Below, one piece after another: positions 6,291-10,938 of a stretch of 10,938 nucleotides of DNA. A program made the translations under genes and the position numbers. Under the pieces are notes generated by a model that searched no databases, was not told the origin of the DNA, and saw nothing but the letters and a program-made list of their open reading frames with translations. The stretch is from CAYVMD01 sp964452465. Its GTDB lineage: Bacteria > Armatimonadota > JACIXR01. The stretch lies in assembly GCA_964452465.1 (NCBI GenBank), contig CAYVMD010000058.1:1-10938 (forward strand). Reading direction: 5' to 3'. Positions within the stretch are counted from its first letter, which is position 1. Each line of letters opens with the position of its first letter.

Positions 6291-7462
6291 CCCCTCACAT
6301 ACTCCTCTAATTCATCCATTGCTTGAGAGAAGGAAACCGCGGTTTCTACGGTGGGGGGATACTCAGCGAATTCCTCGGGGGAAAGCCCATCCTCCTCGTA
6401 GGCTTGAACGAAATAGGGGATCTTGAGAAGCGTTTCCAAAACCTCCTCCGGAACATCTTCACATATCTGAGGAGGAAGATCTTCTTCCTCATAATCGAGA
6501 AGGAATGCCTCTATTACATTGGGGAAGATGGTGAGCACGACATCCCCTCCTGCCAGTTTCTCCAAATGCCAAACCCTCTCCTTGCCCTCTATAATTGGTC
6601 CAACTCTCATGGAGGCAGCGAGCAACTTGCTCTCGTACCCTCTTTCCTTCAACAGTTTGTAAGCCTTTTTAAACACCGCAATTCCCGCCCACCGCTTCAA
6701 GGCATCGTCCAATTTTATCCCCCTTTCCTCTGCCTGCCTTTGAAATTCCTTCGCTTCCTCAAAGCGCCCCAGCATCATCGTTATGACAGAGCGCCATTTG
6801 CTTAGGTCTACCTCGTTTTCCCTCGCCAACTTCAGCCCCAATTTCACCGCTTCCGCAACCTTCAATATCTGAGGCACGGTGAAGACGAGGGTGGAATTAG
6901 TGGGGATCCCCATGGCGGTTAAAAGGGTTATGCCATATATCCCTTCCTTCGTGCCCGGCATCTTTATCATTATGTTGGGGCTCATCTGATTGAGGGAGAT
7001 CGCTTCCTTCACCATTTCCCTCGTATCTCTTAAAGCGCGGGGATCCACTTGACCACTTATGTAGCCCTTCCTATAGCAGGAGGCATGGAATTTGGGCAAG
7101 AACCTTTCCGCTCCTCTTCTTACTATCTCGCTGTATAACCTCCAAGCGAGTTCCTTTGTGGTCAAGTTTGGATGAAGGGAGAGAAGGTTTTTCGTCCAGT
7201 TGCTCCATTCCTCCGGGTAAGTTCTCAGGACATCTCGGGACAGAGGAGGGTTGGTGGTGACGCCATCGAAGAGGGTAGGGGAGGGATCGGCGGGATCGTA
7301 TAATCTCCTCGTATATTCCTCCATCTTGGAGCGCGTTTTCCCTTCCAAGCGAGATAGGAATTCCGCTCGCCATTTTTCATATATCAAAGGAGAGGAATCC
7401 CACCAAATCTCCAAACCGGGATGGGTTTCCTTCAACCTCTCTAAAGCGCTTTTAAAGTCCAT
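6281..7462 (-). CDS. Transaldolase-family protein, atypical
   Basis: Transaldolases move a dihydroxyacetone unit between sugar phosphates through a Schiff base on lysine. The 393-residue protein has the barrel motifs in order: WWD22SS at strand 1, DGVTTNPPL (67-74), GYISGQVDP (133-141), IMIK167MPGTKEG with the predicted Schiff-base lysine, TLVFT (191-195) and LLAASMR (281-286). Deviations from the usual family include GQVDP where SVEVDP is common (Gln for the conserved Glu), AASMR where ASSR/ASFR-like motifs occur, and a long C-terminal tail. It is larger than the TalC/MipB class and slightly longer than TalA/TalB. The start ATG 7460-7462 has AAAGGAGG (7471-7478) 8 nt upstream. It is convergent with the microcompartment-like gene and divergent from the GxGYxYP gene. 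Sugar-phosphate specificity is not certain. Confidence 0.85.
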   Translation of the reverse strand: MDFKSALERLKETHPGLEIWWDSSPLIYEKWRAEFLSRLEGKTRSKMEEYTRRLYDPADPSPTLFDGVTTNPPLSRDVLRTYPEEWSNWTKNLLSLHPNLTTKELAWRLYSEIVRRGAERFLPKFHASCYRKGYISGQVDPRALRDTREMVKEAISLNQMSPNIMIKMPGTKEGIYGITLLTAMGIPTNSTLVFTVPQILKVAEAVKLGLKLARENEVDLSKWRSVITMMLGRFEEAKEFQRQAEERGIKLDDALKRWAGIAVFKKAYKLLKERGYESKLLAASMRVGPIIEGKERVWHLEKLAGGDVVLTIFPNVIEAFLLDYEEEDLPPQICEDVPEEVLETLLKIPYFVQAYEEDGLSPEEFAEYPPTVETAVSFSQAMDELEEYVRGQS

Positions 7463-7487
7463 CAGCGGTTCCTCCTTTCGTCAATTG

Positions 7488-7500
7488 AACTTGTCAAGTT
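7488..7500. promoter_or_regulatory. Perfect dyad in a divergent intergenic region
   Basis: AACTTG (7488-7493) and CAAGTT (7495-7500) are perfect inverted repeats around one T. A second palindrome, TCAATTGA, abuts it at 7481-7488. The dyad sits in the 68-nt gap between the divergent transaldolase-like and GxGYxYP genes and includes TTGACA on the minus strand. An operator is possible; no clear paired -10 box was found for either gene. Confidence 0.3.
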
Positions 7501-7530
7501 GCTCTATTTAAGATAAACCTAAATAGGCGT

Positions 7531-9180
7531 ATGAGCAAGAAATTGTTTTTGGCATTTTTCCTGCTCTCTTCTCCCTTGGTGATAGGGAAAAACTCAATCC
7601 TTCCCCCAAAGGTTGCCATCTTCTCCCAACCTCTTTTTCCCCGTTTCGGTGCTAATCCCAACTTCCATCCTCAGTCCATCGCCCAATACCTCTCCCGCTT
7701 TGGAATAGCCTCCGACCTTATAGACGCCACCGCTCTGGCAAGCCCTTCCCAATTCAATGCGAGCGAATATTCCATACTCATCTATCCCTACGGCAATACC
7801 TTCCCTCTGGATGCTGTGGATAATATTCATTCCTTTCATTCCCAGGGAGGTTCCATAATTGCCGTTTCCGTTCCCTTCTGCCACCCCTGTGAGGGAAGGG
7901 GGGCCAAGGGATGGCAGTTCCATCTAAGGGAGGGGTATTTAGCCCAAAGAAGACGAGAAGGTTTTAGAGGAAGATTTTCCCTTTTCTTCCGCAAAGATAG
8001 TCAAGGCTGGAGCATAATTAGTTCTTCCCCCATCCCTAAGGACGCGGATACCTATGTTCTTTCCGCTTGGATAAAGAATCTGGGAGGGGAGTCGGACACG
8101 CTACCTTCGATCGCATGTCCTTCTCGGTCGCCGAAGGTGACCGAGATCGGAAAGGAAAGGAATAAGATATTCTTACGCTTTTGGAGCGAGGGGGGAGAGT
8201 TCTTAGGACAGGAAGGTCCCTCCCTGCCCCAGGGCAAGGAGGGGGAATGGCAATTTGTTTCTCAAGAGATAAGGGTTCCTGAGGAAGCAAAGAGGTTGGA
8301 TGTTATCCTGGCGGTGTATGAGGATAAGGGGGAGCTCCTTGTGGACGAGGTTTCCCTAACCGTTAAAGGATCTTCAGATAACCTCCTTTTAAATGGCGGT
8401 TTTGAGGAAGGGGATGCTCCTTGGGAGGATCTGGGACATACCGATGCCTTGCTTTCCCATCAAGGCATAGGGATGGGGGGATTCTATACTCCCAAGGGCG
8501 AGCCTTCCCTTGTTTATAAGAGGGAGAATGATGTCTTGGGGTTGGATTTTTTAAATTGGCAGGCGTATGAGGGGACGAGAAGCCAAGCGTTGGATGTTGG
8601 AAGTTTGGGTGAGGGAGACGAGGTGATTTCCATAGTGGGGTATTATGAGTCGGTTGCCCGACCATCAGGCGGCCAACCTTCTCGCCCTCTGAAGGAGGGC
8701 GAAGACGAAGGGTTTCATCCTGTTATCGCTGTTGTAAAGCATAAGTGCCCTCAATTTAAAGGCGCAATAGATGTGTGGTTGGGGCAGGTGTTCTCAAATG
8801 TGGGATTTGCCAATGCCTGCGATACAAACCTTCTCTTAGATCTTCGCCAGGCCTACCTTGCCTCCGTCCTTTATATCCTTCAAGAAAAGGGATTGATATC
8901 TCCTCGAAAAAGGGAGGAAATACTGCTTCTCTCCAAGAGGGAGTATGAAAGGGATTACAGAAGGGAAACGGTAGCAAATATAGCGCGCTATCCAAGCGTC
9001 TTCCCCCATAGTGCGCCTCCCCAAGGGGAGATGGTCGTTTGCGACCTTCGCCAATTAAGCGAAGAGAGGAGATTTCCCTTCGTCTCCTTGCAAGGCTTAG
9101 TCAATCGGACCTCTCCCTCCCTTTATCTCATCCTCAATCCAATCGATGGAGGAGAGAGGGGATATAAAGGAAATAGATAG
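7531..9180 (+). CDS. GxGYxYP-family secreted protein, N-terminal fragment (frameshifted)
   Basis: The 549-residue ORF starts with a signal peptide (MSKKLFLAFFLLSSPLVIG). Residues about 26-115 look like an alpha/beta amidotransferase-like domain. Residues about 133-280 look like a carbohydrate-binding beta-sandwich: GWSIISSS, YVLSAWIKN, FLRFWSEGG, EGEWQFVSQEIRVPEEAKR, LLVDEVSLTV. From about 300 the first domain seems to resume (GHTDALLSHQGIGMGGFYT to FHPVIAVVKHKCP). The end, MVVCDLRQ...SLQGLVNRTSPSLYLILNP, is the beginning of a GxGYxYP N-terminal domain and is cut off by a frameshift before TAG 9178-9180. Two hairpin repeats add residues at about 187-206 and 373-393. Only a weak AGG lies before the ATG. 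The probable role is binding and processing of glycans outside the cytoplasm; catalysis is not shown. Confidence 0.7.
   Translation: MSKKLFLAFFLLSSPLVIGKNSILPPKVAIFSQPLFPRFGANPNFHPQSIAQYLSRFGIASDLIDATALASPSQFNASEYSILIYPYGNTFPLDAVDNIHSFHSQGGSIIAVSVPFCHPCEGRGAKGWQFHLREGYLAQRRREGFRGRFSLFFRKDSQGWSIISSSPIPKDADTYVLSAWIKNLGGESDTLPSIACPSRSPKVTEIGKERNKIFLRFWSEGGEFLGQEGPSLPQGKEGEWQFVSQEIRVPEEAKRLDVILAVYEDKGELLVDEVSLTVKGSSDNLLLNGGFEEGDAPWEDLGHTDALLSHQGIGMGGFYTPKGEPSLVYKRENDVLGLDFLNWQAYEGTRSQALDVGSLGEGDEVISIVGYYESVARPSGGQPSRPLKEGEDEGFHPVIAVVKHKCPQFKGAIDVWLGQVFSNVGFANACDTNLLLDLRQAYLASVLYILQEKGLISPRKREEILLLSKREYERDYRRETVANIARYPSVFPHSAPPQGEMVVCDLRQLSEERRFPFVSLQGLVNRTSPSLYLILNPIDGGERGYKGNR
8089..8146 (+). 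repeat. In-frame tandem-hairpin repeat, copy A
   Basis: Starts with GAGTCGG. Hairpin 1 has arms GGACACGC (8094-8101) and GCATGTCC (8113-8120) with one mismatch, and a loop containing ACCTTC. Hairpin 2 has left arm TCTCGGTCGCC (8122-8132), loop GAA and right arm GGTGACCGAGA (8136-8146), 11 bp with one wobble. It matches copy B in layout, loop bases and reading frame, and it encodes the protein motif PSxxxPSRxxKxxE. Confidence 0.75.
8647..8705 (+). repeat. In-frame tandem-hairpin repeat, copy B
   Basis: Starts with GAGTCGG. Hairpin 1 has arms GGTTGCCCG (8652-8660) and CGGCCAACC (8670-8678), with one mismatch at the same sixth position as copy A and a loop beginning ACCATC. Hairpin 2 has left arm TCTCGCCCTCT (8680-8690), loop GAA and right arm GGAGGGCGAAGA (8694-8705), with one bulged A. 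Three stem pairs differ from copy A by compensatory changes on both arms. Its frame is the same as copy A (E-S at the start, PSR in the middle). Confidence 0.75.
9145..9161 (+). other. Frameshift site splitting the GxGYxYP gene
   Basis: The upstream frame gives LYLILNPIDGGER and then soon stops, while the next frame continues with DIKEIDRVGDPHELF. Removing one G from the GGGG run at 9158-9161 joins them as ...NPIDGGERDIKEIDRV..., a natural continuation. The cause could be a real one-base insertion, a sequencing or assembly error, or, less likely, programmed +1 shifting. Confidence 0.75.
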
Positions 9181-10504
9181 GGTAGGGGATCCCCATGAGT
9201 TGTTCAGGATCTACAGGGATAAGGTAAAAGGGATGATCATCTACGACCCCGATGTCCCGGCGAGCGTGAATGTGGCAACCATGCTTGCCAGTTTAGAGGA
9301 AGCAGTTATAGCCTCGCCTCAAGTTGCATCCTCAATTCCTTTGCCGATCATCTTGGATTTGAGGAAGAGGTGGAGGACTAATGCGGAGGCTTATAGATGG
9401 GCGATGGATAACCTTTGGGGGAAGTTGAACCACCAATTCCTCGTTTCCCTTCCGCCCGATTGGACTATTATGAGGGACTATGCTATAGAGTTTAAAGCGT
9501 TCACCTTTTGGGTTACGGGAGAAAAGGACGGTTTGCCCCCTGCCGGCGATCCCTTCGAGGAGCGGTTGGTCATAGAGGATCTACTTAGAGTGGCTCCTCC
9601 CAATATAGGGATATTGGGCGTGCCCTACGCGGGAGAGGGGATAGGCCTACAGGAAGGACCAGGGGTGGCTTTGTGGAGCAGTTACGGGAAATTTTTGGCT
9701 TGGTCCCATATCCCTAATCTCAGCGTCCATAGCGGAACACGCAGGGTGCAATTCAAACAAAAAGCCACATCGCCTTCCCCTTTAGAGGAGAAGATCTATA
9801 TCTCCTTCCTCGTTTCCGATGGCGACGCCCCGATTAATTGGTACGATTTCTTCTTCAACCGTTATTGGAGCGATCCCAAGAAGGGGAGCTTCCCCCTAAA
9901 TTGGAGTGTAGGACCCACCGTCTACGACCTCATCCCAGACATTATGGATTACTACTATTCCCGCGCCACTCCTAATGACTATTTCCTATGTGCCTTCGGT
10001 GTAGGTTACGCCTTCTTGGACTTTTATGGCTCCATGTACAAGAACAAATACGAGGTGCTTAGGGGATTTATCGATTTAACGAGGGAATATATGGAGAAGA
10101 TGGGGCTAACCTCGCTATGGAGCCATCACGAAGGGGAGGACTATCTCACCATGCTCGCTCGCAGACTGGATTTAGAATGCATCCTCGCGGACTATGGACG
10201 TTTTGGGGCGCATTCTTACGCCGAGTCCCATCTTCTGCTTTCTCCGAAGACCCCTGTTTTTCATGCCCTCACTTCCTTCGATCCCAAAGGGGGTGAGAGG
10301 AGGCATCTTGCCCTCGTTTTGGATGATACGAGGAGGTTTACGCCCTCGGAGCGTCCCGCCTTCATGCACATCTTCATCCAATGCTATCCCTGGTCTCCAA
10401 CTTTATTGGGGGAACTCCTAGGGAATTTAGGTGGGGAGTATGTGCCGGTGCGGGCGGATCACTTAGCGGAGTTATATAAAAAGGGGAGCCGAAGGCTCCC
10501 CTAA
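9146..10504 (+). CDS. GxGYxYP-family protein, C-terminal fragment (frameshifted)
   Basis: This frame holds the rest of the GxGYxYP module. The nominal ATG 9146 has no Shine-Dalgarno and lies inside the upstream ORF, so it is probably not an independent gene start. Family-like segments are MIIYDPDVPASVNVATMLASL, VALWSSYGKFLAWSHIPNLSV, YISFLVSDGDAPINWYDFFF, LNWSVGPTVYDLIPDIMDYYY and ATPNDYFLCAFGVGYAFLDFY. The last is where the family shows its GxGYxYP signature. Here GVGY is kept but YxYP is replaced by AFL, a divergence from the signature. The family is annotated as putative glycoside hydrolase, but its activity is not established to my knowledge. The final codons (KKGSRRLP) lie in an intrinsic terminator used by the opposite strand. 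Confidence 0.75.
   Translation: MEERGDIKEIDRVGDPHELFRIYRDKVKGMIIYDPDVPASVNVATMLASLEEAVIASPQVASSIPLPIILDLRKRWRTNAEAYRWAMDNLWGKLNHQFLVSLPPDWTIMRDYAIEFKAFTFWVTGEKDGLPPAGDPFEERLVIEDLLRVAPPNIGILGVPYAGEGIGLQEGPGVALWSSYGKFLAWSHIPNLSVHSGTRRVQFKQKATSPSPLEEKIYISFLVSDGDAPINWYDFFFNRYWSDPKKGSFPLNWSVGPTVYDLIPDIMDYYYSRATPNDYFLCAFGVGYAFLDFYGSMYKNKYEVLRGFIDLTREYMEKMGLTSLWSHHEGEDYLTMLARRLDLECILADYGRFGAHSYAESHLLLSPKTPVFHALTSFDPKGGERRHLALVLDDTRRFTPSERPAFMHIFIQCYPWSPTLLGELLGNLGGEYVPVRADHLAELYKKGSRRLP
10482..10502 (-). terminator. Intrinsic terminator of the 5S/ncRNA transcript
   Basis: GGGGAGCC (10483-10490) and GGCTCCCC (10494-10501) pair around GAA, and A10482:T10502 adds a ninth pair. On the minus strand the stem is followed directly by TTTTTATATAA, a classic U tract. 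No U tract exists on the plus strand, so it serves minus-strand transcription coming from the 5S side. It overlaps the last codons and part of the stop of the plus-strand gene. Confidence 0.8.
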
Positions 10505-10510
10505 AGATAC

Positions 10511-10584
10511 GGGAAAGGGTGGTTTCCGCCAGGGCTGTCTTACCCGCTTTCCCCATCAAAAGCGGTGCGGAATACCCCCTTCCC
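10511..10584 (-). ncRNA. Foldable segment downstream of 5S, possible structured RNA
   Basis: On the minus strand this 74-nt stretch forms a rod. An outer helix joins bases 10574-10584 with 10511-10523 (G-rich arm against CCC/TTCCC, two single-base bulges), and TTCCGC (10567-10572) pairs with GCGGAA (10524-10529). Inside is a 7-bp hairpin, CCGCTTT with AAAGCGG (10544-10565). Its loop TGATGGGG could pair with AGCCC nearby to form a pseudoknot. It lies between 5S and the terminator, so it is probably in the 5S transcript. I could not match it to tmRNA, SRP RNA, RNase P or a riboswitch class. Confidence 0.4.
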
Positions 10585-10640
10585 TTTTCCCTTTAGACGC
10601 AAAAACAAGCGATCGAGTTCCTAAAAAGAAAGCGTCCAAT

Positions 10641-10760
10641 CTCCTGGCATCGACCTATTCTCCCCACGAGTTCCCTCGTGAGTACCTTCGGCGCTGGAGG
10701 GCTTAACTTCCGGGTTCGGAATGGGACCGGGTGTTTCCCCTCCGCTATGGACACCAGAAG
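10641..10760 (-). rRNA. rrf: 5S ribosomal RNA (stand-alone)
   Basis: The minus strand reads TGGTGTCCATAGCGGAGGGG, then AACACCCGGTCCCATTCCGA, ACCCGGAAGTTAAG, CCCTCCAGCGCCGAAGGTACT and ends near GGTCGATGCCAGGAG. These are the conserved 5S segments in the right order. The ends are estimated from a 120-nt length. Flanking bases extend helix I to 13 bp: minus-strand TCCAATCTTCTGG at 10754-10766 pairs with CCAGGAGATTGGA at 10635-10647, with one wobble. The precursor helix is therefore longer than usual. A T-rich run follows the 3' end. No 23S sequence lies upstream within the window; a protein gene does. Confidence 0.93.
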
Positions 10761-10774
10761 ATTGGACATTACTA

Positions 10775-10803
10775 ATTTTAACCCGCTTCCTTGGGTTCGT
10801 CAA
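10775..10803 (-). promoter_or_regulatory. Promoter of the 5S rRNA gene
   Basis: On the minus strand TTGACG (10798-10803) and TAAAAT (10775-10780) are 17 nt apart, a strong housekeeping-type promoter. The predicted start is about 10768, just before the extended 5S helix. It shows that 5S is transcribed independently of a 16S-23S operon. Confidence 0.75.
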
Positions 10804-10810
10804 GTCGCGA

Positions 10811-10825
10811 AGGAAAATTTTTCCT
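10811..10825. promoter_or_regulatory. AT-rich dyad upstream of the 5S promoter
   Basis: AGGAAAA and TTTTCCT form a perfect inverted repeat around one T. Relative to the minus-strand 5S promoter it lies just upstream of the -35 box, where rRNA UP elements bind the RNA polymerase alpha subunit. It also touches the stop codon of the upstream URO-D-family gene. UP element and short 3'-end hairpin are both possible. Confidence 0.4.
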
Positions 10826-10938
10826 AATACCACCCAATCTTATAGCCTTCATCGTACATGGCGATGATGTTTCCCAAAGGGGTTATCGGCTGGATGTTGT
10901 GGCAGGGAGCAAGGATATACCCTCCTCCTTCCCCTAGA
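10824..10938 (-). CDS. Uroporphyrinogen decarboxylase (URO-D)-family protein, C-terminal end only
   Basis: The minus strand is open from the window edge to TAG at 10824-10826, giving 37 residues: LGEGGGYILAPCHNIQP, then ITPLGNIIAMYDEGYKIGWY. The GGYILAPCHNIQP and NIIAMYDE motifs are typical of the C-terminus of URO-D-family proteins, including the MtaA-like corrinoid methyltransferase branch that is common in Armatimonadota and Planctomycetota. The fragment is too short to choose between heme synthesis and methyl transfer. The stop is 20 nt upstream of the 5S promoter -35 box. Confidence 0.75.
   Translation of the reverse strand, partial: LGEGGGYILAPCHNIQPITPLGNIIAMYDEGYKIGWY

Noticed and set aside
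7954..7961. Possible third, reversed copy of the hairpin repeat (CGAGAAGG)
   Set aside because: Only the 8-nt string matches. No flanking arms, GAA loop or GAGTCGG segment could be found.
10621..10833. Minus-strand 70-residue ORF
   Set aside because: It lies across the 5S rRNA gene and its promoter. Its composition simply mirrors conserved 5S bases.

Overview
The window is bacterial chromosomal DNA with tightly packed genes and no gap over 300 bases without one. Coding strands are purine-rich, with many GAG/GAA, AGG/AGA and ATA codons. Shine-Dalgarno sites are strong (AAGGAGG type) and all four tRNAs encode their own CCA. A prepilin-like H-X9-DG (DUF1559-type) protein, a GxGYxYP-family protein, a URO-D-family protein and a 5S gene away from 23S together suggest an Armatimonadota- or Fervidibacteria-like lineage, possibly thermophilic. 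That placement is inference from gene content, not from a search.

Layout. Positions 1-3798 (+) hold a tightly overlapping cluster: the 3' part of mutL, an unlisted 34-codon ORF, galT and galK. A consensus sigma-70-type promoter then drives a tRNA Pro-Gly-Arg-His array (3854-4170). This runs without an evident terminator into a class II ketose-bisphosphate aldolase gene (4215-5204). The aldolase gene is convergent with a prepilin-like gene (minus, 5201-5863). The two stop codons share the bases TTAA inside a 12-bp hairpin. Divergent from the prepilin gene is a small protein resembling the PduU/EutS class of bacterial microcompartment shell proteins (5985-6290). Its 3' end overlaps that of an atypical transaldolase-family gene (minus, 6281-7462).

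Positions 7531-10504 (+) carry a large secreted GxGYxYP-family protein split into two ORFs by a +1 frameshift near 9150-9161. The first ORF contains two copies of a tandem-hairpin repeat of about 58 nt. Both copies lie in the same reading frame, and their stems differ by compensatory base pairs. I regard this as the most interesting signal in the window.

The right end is on the minus strand. It has the C-terminus of a URO-D-family protein (10824-10938), then a promoter with an AT-rich upstream dyad, and a stand-alone 5S rRNA (about 10641-10760). Downstream is a strongly foldable segment of unknown identity (10511-10584) and an intrinsic terminator (10482-10502) that overlaps the 3' end of the opposing GxGYxYP gene.

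How the genes fit together: galT and galK form part of the Leloir pathway (galE is not in the window). The aldolase and transaldolase-like proteins act on sugar phosphates. The secreted GxGYxYP protein with a carbohydrate-binding-like module suggests glycan use. The window therefore mixes housekeeping genes (mismatch repair, tRNAs, 5S) with sugar metabolism.
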